Below are positions 1-8,906 of a DNA stretch of 64,000 bases, piece after piece. The translations under genes and the position numbers were made by a program. The DNA lies in NCBI GenBank assembly GCA_013791955.1, contig VMSW01000007.1, forward strand, positions 310,001-374,000, given 5' to 3'. Under the pieces are notes generated by a model. The model ran no database searches, was not told where the DNA came from, and saw nothing but the letters and a program-made list of their open reading frames with translations. The stretch comes from Propionicimonas sp. GTDB lineage: Bacteria > Actinomycetota > Actinomycetes > Propionibacteriales > Propionibacteriaceae. How positions within the stretch are numbered: position 1 is the first letter of the stretch; every line of letters begins with the position of its first letter.

Positions 1-1
1 C

Positions 2-819
2 TTGCCGTTCGACACTGCTCTTGGGCTGCCGGACGAGTTCAGCCGCCGCATGGCCCGCAACATCCAACTGCTGGCCGGCGAAGAATCCAACATCGGCCGG
101 GTCAACGATCCAGCCGGTGGCTCCTGGTACGTGGAGAACCTGACAGATCAGTTGGCTACCAAGGCTTGGGCGGCCTTCGGCGAGATCGAGGCGGCCGGGG
201 GCATGGTCACCGCGCTCACCTCGGGTCAGATTGCTGATCGGATCGGCACCACCAATGCCGCCCGGGTCAAGCGCCTGGCCACTCGGGCCCAACCCCTGAC
301 CGGGGTGAGCATGTTCCCCAAGCCCGACGAGGAGCCGCGCGTGGTGCGTCCGCGTCCGGCAGCCCCGGCAAGGTCGGGGTTGGTGCCGCTGCGCGATTCG
401 GCAGTCTTCGAGGCCTTGCGCGACCGCTCCGCTGCGGCCGCCAGCGTTCCGGAGGTATTCCTGGCTTGCCTGGGAGCACGGCGCGATTTCGGTGGCCGAG
501 AGATGTTCACCAAGGCGCTGTTTGGGGTGGCCGGTATCGCTACGCCGTCCAGCGAAGGGGGCAGTGCCGCCGAGATTGCCGCTAAAGCAGCTGGCGCCAA
601 GGTCGCCGTCCTGTGTTCCTCGGCTGGGGTGTATGCCACCAGTGCCATCGAGGTAGCCACCGCGTTGAAACAGGCCGGAGTGGAGACGGTCTACCTGGCC
701 GGGCGAAAGACCGAGACCGGTGCCGAAGACGTCGAGGCCGTCATCGACGGCGAAGTATTCGACGGTATGGACGTGGTCGCCTTCCTCAACGCGACCCTGG
801 ACCGGATCGGAGTGGCGAA

Positions 820-823
<4 letters not shown>
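2..823 (+). CDS. mutA: Methylmalonyl-CoA mutase small (beta) subunit, C-terminal part
   Basis: The visible 273 residues are the C-terminal part of the small subunit of heterodimeric adenosylcobalamin-dependent methylmalonyl-CoA mutase, which interconverts methylmalonyl-CoA and succinyl-CoA. The gene runs in from upstream, so the true start is outside the window. The first half matches the end of the mutase barrel (INDPAGGS-like [14 protein letters not shown]), and the rest is a B12-domain-like fold. The cobalamin motif DxHxxG is replaced by GARRDFGG, as expected for the non-catalytic small subunit. The stop overlaps the mutB start (ATGA), indicating translational coupling. The call is secure. 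Confidence 0.95.
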
Positions 824-3012
<2,189 letters not shown>

Positions 3013-3029
3013 TCGATAGGTTCGCGAGC

Positions 3030-4136
3030 GTGGGCGAGGACAAGCCACCGATCTGGCTGGAATCCGACTTCAACGTCGGTCCGCAGTACGGTGAGGCCGT
3101 CCCGCCCCGCCGCGATCCGGACGTGGTGCGCCGGCCCAAGCTGGACCCGGCTCACCTGGCCGAGCAGGTGTTGGCTGGCAGCCGTGGGGGCATCGCGCGG
3201 GCGATCACCCTGGCTGAGTCCAACAAGCCGGCCCATCATTCGGTGGCCACCGAGTTGCTGCGGATCTTGCGTCCCAACACCGGCAAGGCGATTCGGGTGG
3301 GCATCTCCGGCACCCCGGGTTCGGGGAAATCCACCTTCATTGACGCGCTTGGTCGCCGACTGATCGAGGCTGGCCACAAGATCGCGGTGCTGGCCGTCGA
3401 TCCGACCTCGGCCAAGACCGGCGGCTCAATCCTCGGCGACCGCACCCGAATGGGTGAGCTCGCGCAGTCTGATCACGCCTTCATTCGCCCCTCACCCGCA
3501 GGCTCACACCTGGGCGGCGTGGCTCGGGCAACCCGCGAATCAATGCTGGTGTTGGAAGCGGCCGGCTACGACGTGATCCTGGTGGAGACCGTTGGGGTGG
3601 GCCAGTCTGAAGTAGCCGTGGCTGGCATGGTCGACACCTTCTTGTTGATCACCCTGGCCAGGGCTGGGGATCAGTTGCAGGGCATCAAGCGCGGCATCTT
3701 GGAGATGGCCGATGTGATCACCGTCAACAAGGCTGATGGCGATCATGAGGCCGAAGCCCGGGTGGCGGCTCGCGAACTCAGCATTGCGATCAAGCTGCTC
3801 ACCTCCGATCCGCACGCGGTACCGGCGGCGGTGCTGACGTCGAGTTCGTTGACCGGTAAGGGGCTGGACGAGGTTTGGGCCGCGATTCTCCACCACCGCG
3901 CCCGCCTTGAGGAAGCCGGTGAGTTGGAAGCGCGTCGGGCCCGCCAGCAGCGCGAGTGGCTGTGGGCCCTGGTGGCCGGCGATTTGGAGGACGCGCTGCG
4001 CAACTCCACCGCAGTCAAAGCGATCCGCGCCCGTCTGGAAGCCGAAGTGGAATCAGGCGAGTTGAGTGCCCTCGAAGCCTCGCAGCAAATCCTCGCCGCC
4101 TTCGCGGCTGATTTACCCAGCGCCTGGAAGCGCTGA
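3030..4136 (+). CDS. meaB: MeaB/ArgK-family GTPase, methylmalonyl-CoA mutase chaperone
   Basis: The 368-residue G3E-type P-loop GTPase has Walker A GTPGSGKST at about residues 94-102. Family members (MeaB, human MMAA) protect and reload methylmalonyl-CoA mutase with adenosylcobalamin, and the position directly after mutB fits this. The start is GTG, with no strong ribosome site, so coupling to mutB is likely. The oddity lies in its 3' end: the last ~300 bp recur at 8907-9212, so this gene may carry a replacement C-terminus delivered by an inserted element. The reading frame is complete and ends at the family's usual C-terminal helices. Confidence 0.95.
   Translation: MGEDKPPIWLESDFNVGPQYGEAVPPRRDPDVVRRPKLDPAHLAEQVLAGSRGGIARAITLAESNKPAHHSVATELLRILRPNTGKAIRVGISGTPGSGKSTFIDALGRRLIEAGHKIAVLAVDPTSAKTGGSILGDRTRMGELAQSDHAFIRPSPAGSHLGGVARATRESMLVLEAAGYDVILVETVGVGQSEVAVAGMVDTFLLITLARAGDQLQGIKRGILEMADVITVNKADGDHEAEARVAARELSIAIKLLTSDPHAVPAAVLTSSSLTGKGLDEVWAAILHHRARLEEAGELEARRARQQREWLWALVAGDLEDALRNSTAVKAIRARLEAEVESGELSALEASQQILAAFAADLPSAWKR
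3831..4136 (+). repeat. Left copy of the duplicated meaB 3' end
   Basis: This segment is collinear, without gaps, with 8907-9212 at an offset of 5076 bp. By hand alignment the first ~190 bases differ at roughly 10 positions and the last ~110 at about 30. The two copies bracket the accessory island 4137-8906. Confidence 0.85.
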
Positions 4137-4140
4137 GCAG

Positions 4141-4240
4141 GCTTCAACGGGCTCAGCCAACTGGGGCTTCGACGGGCTCAGCCAACTGGGGCTTCAACGG
4201 GCTCAGCCAACTGGGGCTTCGACGGGCTCAGCCAACTGAA
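4141..4240 (+). repeat. Four tandem 25-bp repeats
   Basis: Four head-to-tail 25-bp units start at 4141, 4166, 4191 and 4216. They alternate GCTTCAACGGG and GCTTCGACGGG and otherwise read GCTCAGCCAACTGGG. They begin four bases after the meaB stop. There are no spacers, so this is not a CRISPR array. Confidence 0.9.
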
Positions 4241-4264
4241 GTCAGTTCCCTGAGCTTGTCGAAG
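4217..4264. repeat. REP-like long hairpin closing the tandem array
   Basis: The last 25-bp unit forms an inverted repeat with the following sequence: 22-nt arms at 4217-4238 and 4243-4264 around an AAGT loop. Eighteen positions are Watson-Crick and two more are G-T pairs. The right arm contains CCCTGAGCTTGTCGAAG, a motif typical of dispersed intergenic palindromes in high-GC bacteria. It may act as a bidirectional terminator between meaB and the convergent DUF3788-like gene. Confidence 0.75.
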
Positions 4265-4316
4265 GGTCGGGGGTCGCCGTCGCGCACAGTCAGTGCGTCG
4301 CGAATCGCGGTCGTGG

Positions 4317-4724
4317 CTACTTGGCGCGAAGCTTGAAGCCAATGAGCGCAAGCAGCTGTTCGGGCGCAGACGTGGCACCCAGCTCCAGGCTGAGCGCGAT
4401 TGTCCGGCCAGTGGCAGCTTCAACTTGCTCGCGGATTGCGGCATCAATCCCCATTTCGTCCAGGAGCAGTTCGCGGAACCTGGCGGCGAAGTAGAAGCTG
4501 ACTCGGAGCTGTCCGGGCTCAACCCGCGCCCAGGCGATGGTTTGGCTGCGCTTGGTCGCCTTCGCGAGCCAGCCGCCATCGCGGTAGTACCGCCACTCAG
4601 CCGTTGCGCCAACCTCTTCGAGCGCGGCAACCGTCGTCGCCCACACCGAGGCAGCGTCACCCAGGGCAGCCGCAATGCTCTCTGGTGTGGGGCGAGTCGC
4701 CTCCTCGTTGAACGCTTGACTCAT
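4317..4724 (-). CDS. DUF3788-like small protein
   Basis: The 135-residue soluble protein has the look of the DUF3788 family: a central EWRYYRDGGWLAKATKRSQ segment followed by a hydrophobic strand region, with no known catalytic motif. Function is unknown. The ATG start is supported by a TAGGGT box six bases upstream, suggesting a leaderless transcript. It lies on the accessory island, convergent with meaB. The family assignment is from pattern memory only. Confidence 0.7.
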   Translation of the reverse strand: MSQAFNEEATRPTPESIAAALGDAASVWATTVAALEEVGATAEWRYYRDGGWLAKATKRSQTIAWARVEPGQLRVSFYFAARFRELLLDEMGIDAAIREQVEAATGRTIALSLELGATSAPEQLLALIGFKLRAK

Positions 4725-4730
4725 ACCTCG

Positions 4731-4736
4731 ACCCTA
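4731..4736 (-). promoter_or_regulatory. -10 box TAGGGT, leaderless start of DUF3788-like gene
   Basis: On the minus strand TAGGGT is followed by six bases and then the ATG at 4724, so transcription would begin at or next to the start codon. Confidence 0.5.
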
Positions 4737-4809
4737 ACGCTCACCCAAGGGCGGCAAGAATTGCACCTGCGGCAATGCGCCATCGACCCCAATCGTCTTC
4801 CGCATCCGG

Positions 4810-6165
4810 TCACAGCAAGGCTAACTCAATCCCTCTTTCGACCCCATCCCAACCCATCGCCACCGGATCATCCGGCGGTCGACTGCGCTCCCCGAAACGC
4901 TGCAATCGCACCGGGGGAGTGAACACTGAGGCACCGTTCTCGCCGATGTGCACGCTCCACTGGTCGCGGCGGGAGTCTTTGGCGGGCTCGACTACGCCGT
5001 GGTGGTGGTGGCACAACAACACCAAGTTCTGCAGGGCGGTCACTCCGCCGTCCCACCAGGGCTGAATGTGGTGGGCTTCGCAAGATTCAGGACGCACGTC
5101 GCAGCCGGGGAAGGCACACCCGCCGTCCCGCAAGGTGAGCGCGTCGCGGATGGCGGGGGTCACCAGGCGGCGCTCGCGGCCGACGTCCAGCACCTCCGAA
5201 ACCCCACCGAGCACAGCAGGAATCAGCTCGGCGTCGCAGCAAAGCCGCCGCAGGTCGCCCGCCAACACCGGCTCGTCCGCACCAATCAGCCCAGCCCCGG
5301 CGGCCTGATCGCGCAACTGCTGGTAGTCGAGCTTCACCAGCGCCCGCGCAGACCCCAGGCCCCGCTCCGGGCGCGCCTTCGCCGCGCTGTCGCACAGCGA
5401 GATCAAGGCATCCGCCTGGCGCTGGTCGTAGTTGGGTCGCTCGACCAGCGACTCGCCAGCCTCGATGCTGGTGCGCCGGTTCTTCTCCCGGTGGGCCGCG
5501 ATCAACGCCTGGAAACGCTCGCCTTCGACCATCGGCACCGACCCCTCGAAACGCAGCGAGCCGCCCGCGGGCAAGAACCGCAGGAACCGCTCGCGCTGGG
5601 CTTGCTCGGCTTGGCGCTGCAGCCGATCCTCCAACAGTCGATTGGCGTCGGTCGGCGCGACCTTGCGCAGCACCTGCCCGGCCGAACGAGCGAGCTGGCC
5701 TGCGTCCAGGTGGCCGGCCAGGCTGACCAGCTCCTTCTCCGCCTCGGCCTTCTGGGAGGCGTCCAGCTGGGAACCGATGCTGCTCAGCACCTTGCCGATC
5801 GCGGTGGCCTGGTTGGTGTTGATCGTGCCCTCGCTCGCGGCCTGCCCGACCAGCCGATGCTGGCCTAGGCTGCGCGCGGCGAACACGTCGCGCACGGCTT
5901 CTTTGCGGGAGCACACCTATTGGGTGGCGATCCAGGACGTGATGGGGGTGCCGACCGTCCGTTCGGCGGCTTGTGTTGATTCGGCTTCTGCGGTGAGCAG
6001 GCCGGTCAATGCCTGGATGCGGTTTTGGGCGATGCGGGCAGTGCGCAGCCAACCCAATCGCTGCTCTGGGGGCAGGTCAGCGCGGCGCGAATCGACCCGA
6101 TCCAACAGCGTGAGAATCTGCTCCAGCGCCTTTCCGGCGGGGAGGAGTTCGCTGCTGTTTTTCAT
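4810..6165 (-). pseudogene. HNH endonuclease / 13E12-type (DUF222) gene with in-frame amber stop
   Basis: Two collinear frames in the same phase make one gene. Codons from 6165 to 5920 encode a DUF222-like N-terminus ending TSWIATQ; a TAG at 5917-5919 interrupts it; the rest continues directly as VCSRKEAVRDVFAARSLG, which is the normal continuation in this family. The C-terminal half ends with an HNH nuclease motif (CEAHHIQPWWDGG, then LVLLCHHHHG). There is no frameshift; one substitution at the TAG would restore ~451 residues. Restart at the GTG just after the stop could still give a 368-residue HNH protein. Such 13E12 repeat proteins are common, multi-copy and poorly understood in actinobacteria. 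Confidence 0.85.
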
Positions 6166-6246
6166 GGTTCCATTTTGACAGTCGCCACTGACAAATCGAA
6201 TGTGCGTGCGAAAGAATGTGGACAGCTTCTTCGGTTCGGTGGCGGA

Positions 6247-6284
6247 GTGGTTTCGACGCGCTCGCTTCGCGACCGCTCAACCAG
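6247..6284. repeat. Dispersed 38-bp repeat, copy 1
   Basis: The sequence beginning GTGGTTTCGAC and ending GCTCAACCAG is repeated imperfectly at 8782-8820 (about five substitutions and one indel). The two copies flank the Y RNA-Ro60 cassette. Confidence 0.55.
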
Positions 6285-6300
6285 CCTCAGCGGTGCCGAT

Positions 6301-6328
6301 TTGACTCAGGTGTGTAGACCCCTACACA
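6301..6328 (+). promoter_or_regulatory. Promoter for the Y RNA array
   Basis: TTGACT at 6301-6306, a 16-bp spacer and TACACA at 6323-6328 give a sigma-70-type promoter whose expected start (about 6335-6340) falls at the 5' end of RNA A. The -35 is strong and the -10 is moderate. No equally clear promoter was seen before RNAs B, C or D. Confidence 0.5.
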
Positions 6329-6338
6329 CTTGGTTCTT

Positions 6339-6470
6339 GTCAGGTGGGCCGGCGGTTGTCGGTTCCCAGGACCTGGTGATTCGAGGTTGGAGTCCTCGAT
6401 CCATTCATGGGTAGCTCAACGCCAGAGCGCCAGGTAAAGTCCGGTGGCCAACTCCCACGCCCGCCTGATT
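6339..6470 (+). ncRNA. Bacterial Y RNA (YrlA-like), copy A
   Basis: The terminal stem CAGGTGGGC (6341-6349) pairs with GCCCGCCTG (6459-6467). The 5' strand continues with CCGGCGGTTGTCGGTTCCC, matching the pattern GGCCGRnG-n4-TCGGTTnyC shared by all four copies and resembling the Ro-binding strand of animal Y RNAs (GGUCCGAAG then GUUAUC). Inside is a tRNA-like module in permuted order: T-arm CGAGG-TTGGAGT-CCTCG (6382-6398), acceptor-like hairpin ATCCA-TTCA-TGGGT (6399-6412) and D-arm GCTC-AACGCCA-GAGC (6414-6428). Ends are approximate. The downstream Ro60 gene supports the call. Confidence 0.8.
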
Positions 6471-6480
6471 CACAACTTCA

Positions 6481-6623
6481 TGAGGTCTGGGTGGGCCGGG
6501 GATCGTCGGTTACCACTGCAAATGGATGTGTTGCGGGTTCGAGTCCCGTCGGCGCTTCGGCGTCGTAGCTCAACTGGCAGAGCAATCACTCCGGCGGTCG
6601 CACACACGCCCGCCCAGGCCTCA
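6481..6623 (+). ncRNA. Bacterial Y RNA (YrlA-like), copy B
   Basis: This copy has the strongest terminal stem: 16 pairs, two of them G-U, between TGAGGTCTGGGTGGGC (6481-6496) and GCCCGCCCAGGCCTCA (6608-6623). The Ro-type strand is GGGCCGGGGATCGTCGGTTAC. The tRNA mimicry is excellent: T-arm GCGGG-TTCGAGT-CCCGT (6533-6549), acceptor-like CGGCGC-TTCG-GCGTCG (6550-6565), D-arm GCTC-AACTGGCA-GAGC (6568-6583) with the conserved GG in the D-loop. The T-arm, capped acceptor, D-arm order places the Ro-binding stem where a tRNA has its anticodon arm. Confidence 0.85.
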
Positions 6624-6625
6624 CC

Positions 6626-6724
6626 GCAGTGGGCCGAAGTCATTCGGTTATCTGGTATCCAAGGGTTCGAATCCCCAACGTGGCGCTTGCGTCGCGTACT
6701 CCGGTGACACACCACGCCCACTGC
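6626..6724 (+). ncRNA. Bacterial Y RNA (YrlA-like), copy C
   Basis: A perfect 9-bp terminal stem joins GCAGTGGGC (6626-6634) and GCCCACTGC (6716-6724). The Ro-type strand GGGCCGAAGTCATTCGGTTA is the copy closest to vertebrate Y RNA. The T-loop is canonical (GGG-TTCGAAT-CCC, 6663-6675) but on a short stem. A 7-bp acceptor-like hairpin with a CTTG loop follows (6679-6696). The D-arm is reduced to TACTCCGGTGACAC without a proper stem, so tRNA mimicry is partial. It starts two bases after copy B ends. Confidence 0.8.
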
Positions 6725-6740
6725 ACCCACAGTGATGCGA

Positions 6741-6844
6741 GGACGGGCCGAAGCGAATCGGTTACCACTCTCAATGGAATCCGCCCGTGAGAAGGCGGGC
6801 CCGGCCAGGCCGGGTTCCACCCGGTGCGTACTCCACGCCCGTCC
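6741..6844 (+). ncRNA. Bacterial Y RNA-like, copy D (derived)
   Basis: The terminal stem GGACGGGC (6741-6748) pairs perfectly with GCCCGTCC (6837-6844), and the Ro-type strand GGGCCGAAGCGAATCGGTTA is conserved. The interior has GC-rich hairpins: CCGCC...GGCGG near 6781-6798, CCCGGCCAGGCCGGG near 6800-6814, and a possible T-arm relic with loop GTTCCAC. It lacks a D-arm. The 3' strand keeps GCGTACTCCACGCCC, shared with copy C. It ends about 30 bases before the Ro60 ribosome-binding site. Confidence 0.7.
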
Positions 6845-6886
6845 CAGCTCACGCAGGAAATCCCTGCACAACGAAAGGAGGAACCG

Positions 6887-8476
6887 ATGGACGTATTGAA
6901 TTGGATCAGCTCGCGGCGCACGCCGCAGAGCCAAAAGGCTGATCCCCGACAGGTCGCCAACAGCGCAGGTGGGTACACCTTCGAGCTGGACGATCAGGCG
7001 CGGCTGCGTCGGTTTCTCACCCTAGGTGTGGACGGCGGTACGTATTACGTCGGTGATCGCGCGCTCGCGCTGGACAACGCTGCCGTACTGACCCGACTGG
7101 CGGCCGCCGACCCTGAGGGTTTGGTCGCCACCATCGTGGAGATCTCCACCCAGGGTCGGGCGCCCACGCAGAACCCTGCACTGTTCGCGTTGGCCTACGC
7201 CGCTTCCATTCCGGAGGCCGCACCGGCCGCGCTGGCTGCCCTGCCCCAGGTCGCACGGACGGGAACGCATCTGTTCCTGTTCGCCGGCTACGTCGAGCAG
7301 TTCCGTGGCTGGGGTCGCGGGCTGCGTCGGGCGGTGGCGAACTGGTACACCACCAAGGACGCCGACGCGGTGGCCTACCAGGCGGTGAAGTACCGCCAGC
7401 GTGAGGGCTGGTCGCATCGAGACCTGTTGCGACTGGCTCACCCGGTGACCAGCGTCCCTGCATTGCGAGCCACTTTCGAGTGGATCCTGCGTGGTGAGGC
7501 GGGTGCCGAGGTGCCCGCGATCGTGTCCGGCTTCGTCACCGCTCAGGAGGCCACCGATGTGGCCACCTGGGCGCGACTGGTCAGCGATCACGGCCTCAGC
7601 TGGGAGATGCTGCCCGATGCCGCGCTGAGCGAAGCGGCGGTGTGGGACGCGCTGCTGGATTCCGGCATGCCGCAGACCGCACTCATGCGTCAGCTGCCGC
7701 GACTGACTCGACTCGGCGCCCTGCCCGCCATGGGCGGACGCACCGCCGAGGTGGTCACGCAACTGACCGATGCCGACCGGCTCCGCAAGGCGCGGGTGCA
7801 CCCGGTGAACGTGTTGGTCGCCCAGCGCACCTACGCCTCGGGCCGCTCGGCTCGCGGTGTGGGGGAGTGGACGCCGACCCCGGCGATCGCCGATGCCTTG
7901 GACGCTGCGTTCTACGCGGCTTTCGGTGCGGTGCGGCCGTCGGGCACGCGGACCATGCTGGCCGTCGACGTGTCGGGTTCGATGGGGGTGCCCATCTCCG
8001 GCATGCCGATCACCGCGCGGGAGGCCTCGGCCGCCCTCGCGTTGGTGCAGCTGGCCACCGAGCCGTCCGCGGCGGCGTACGGGTTCGCGGCCGGCTTGGG
8101 CGGTTGGGGCAACACGCTGTTGAAGCCGCTGGGCATCTCGCCGCGTCGCCGGTTGGACGACGCGCTGAAGGTGATCGACGCGATGCCCTTCGGCGGCACC
8201 GACTGCGCACTGCCGATGGTGCACGCGGCCCGGGAAGGTTTGGAGGTGGACACCTTCGTGGTCTACACCGACAACGAGACCTGGGCCGGGAACGTGCATC
8301 CGCATCAGGCGCTGCGGGCCTACCGCGAGCAGACCGGAATCCCGGCCAAGCTCGTGGTAGTGGGCATGACCTCGAACGCGTTCAGCATCGCTGATCCTGA
8401 TGATGCGGGCATGCTCGACATCGCCGGGTTCGACGCGGCCGTGCCGAACCTGATCACGGAGTTCGCTGGTGCCTAG
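6887..8476 (+). CDS. rsr: Ro60 ortholog, TROVE and vWFA domain RNA-binding protein (Rsr)
   Basis: The 529-residue protein has an N-terminal TROVE module of helical repeats (about residues 20-330, e.g. QNPALFALAYAA, TKDADAVAYQAVKYRQREGW) and a C-terminal von Willebrand A domain with an intact MIDAS: DVSGS at D361/S363/S365, T438 in GGTDC and D462 in YTDNETW. Ro60 rings bind Y RNAs and misfolded RNAs. In Deinococcus and Salmonella, Rsr works with Y RNA and polynucleotide phosphorylase in RNA degradation. The start is the ATG preceded by AAAGGAGG six to seven bases upstream. Four Y RNA candidates lie just upstream, the classic arrangement. Confidence 0.93.
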   Translation: MDVLNWISSRRTPQSQKADPRQVANSAGGYTFELDDQARLRRFLTLGVDGGTYYVGDRALALDNAAVLTRLAAADPEGLVATIVEISTQGRAPTQNPALFALAYAASIPEAAPAALAALPQVARTGTHLFLFAGYVEQFRGWGRGLRRAVANWYTTKDADAVAYQAVKYRQREGWSHRDLLRLAHPVTSVPALRATFEWILRGEAGAEVPAIVSGFVTAQEATDVATWARLVSDHGLSWEMLPDAALSEAAVWDALLDSGMPQTALMRQLPRLTRLGALPAMGGRTAEVVTQLTDADRLRKARVHPVNVLVAQRTYASGRSARGVGEWTPTPAIADALDAAFYAAFGAVRPSGTRTMLAVDVSGSMGVPISGMPITAREASAALALVQLATEPSAAAYGFAAGLGGWGNTLLKPLGISPRRRLDDALKVIDAMPFGGTDCALPMVHAAREGLEVDTFVVYTDNETWAGNVHPHQALRAYREQTGIPAKLVVVGMTSNAFSIADPDDAGMLDIAGFDAAVPNLITEFAGA

Positions 8477-8750
8477 AAGGCCCACTGATGGCGGTACCCC
8501 TTCGCGGGGTGCCGCCATTCGGCGTTCCGGAGGCACCTCGGACGCCCGGGCCGCGCGCGCCCGGGAACTGCACCGCAAGGCGGTCGAGGCGGACGAGTTG
8601 GCGGCACGACTTCGCGCGGAACGTGACCAGTTGATTCGCCGCCTCCGCGCAGAGGATCCGCAGAAGTGGTCGTACGGGGCGCTGGCGGCGGCCTTGGGCT
8701 GCAGCCGCGAGCTCATCGCGCTGGTGGCCAAGCGCGGCGAAGCGTCCTAG
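8469..8750 (+). CDS. Small HTH-like protein downstream of Ro60
   Basis: The 93-residue basic protein starts at a GTG overlapping the Ro60 stop by eight bases. It has a charged helix (about residues 25-55, rich in R, E and A) followed by a helix-turn-helix-like segment YGALAAALGCSRELIALVAKRG. It could be a DNA- or RNA-binding accessory. A terminator-like hairpin lies inside its first 16 codons, so expression from the Ro60 transcript may be limited, or the start may be wrong. Function unknown. Confidence 0.45.
   Translation: MPRRPTDGGTPSRGAAIRRSGGTSDARAARARELHRKAVEADELAARLRAERDQLIRRLRAEDPQKWSYGALAAALGCSRELIALVAKRGEAS
8490..8516 (+). terminator. Hairpin just after the Ro60 stop codon
   Basis: GGCGGTACCCC and GGGGTGCCGCC form an 11-bp stem (one G-T pair) around TTCGC. 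No T-tract follows. It probably ends or stabilises the Ro60 mRNA. Confidence 0.55.
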
Positions 8751-8781
8751 ATTTCCAGCCGTGTGGCTGGCGGGCGCGGAT

Positions 8782-8820
8782 GTGGTTTCGACACGGTCAC
8801 TGCGCGACCTGCTCAATCAG
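8782..8820. repeat. Dispersed 38-bp repeat, copy 2
   Basis: This sequence is an imperfect direct copy of 6247-6284 and lies on the distal side of the Ro60 cassette. Confidence 0.55.
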
Positions 8821-8824
8821 TCGG

Positions 8825-8902
8825 GTGGGACAACAGGAACCGTCCCCGGTGTCCCACAATCAGTGGGGGGCGGGACAGCAGGAACTGTCCCTGGTGTCCC
8901 AC
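8825..8902. repeat. Two 33-bp palindromic direct repeats
   Basis: Copies at 8825-8857 and 8870-8902 differ at four positions. Each can fold through GTGGGACA (or its variant) at one end and TGTCCCAC at the other, with GGAACCGTCCCC or GGAACTGTCCCT inside. The inner motif recurs in the array at 52811-52899, which suggests a dispersed family. Confidence 0.75.
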
Positions 8903-8906
8903 GGTG

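Noticed and set aside
4141..4240. CRISPR array
   Set aside because: Units are contiguous with no unique spacers and there are no cas genes.
5087..6052. A second minus-strand gene of 321 residues over the HNH gene
   Set aside because: It is a different frame of the same DNA with low-complexity Arg/Ala/Gly composition; the HNH frame carries the motifs.
6230..6300. Serine-type tRNA start (GGTGGCGGAGTGG)
   Set aside because: No cloverleaf can be built. The sequence belongs to a dispersed repeat also found at 8782-8820.
6382..6700. Ordinary tRNA genes (canonical T-loops and D-arm)
   Set aside because: T-arms precede D-arms, no anticodon arm or CCA-side acceptor can be formed, and the segments sit inside Ro-binding stems. 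They fit Y RNA modules, not tRNAs.
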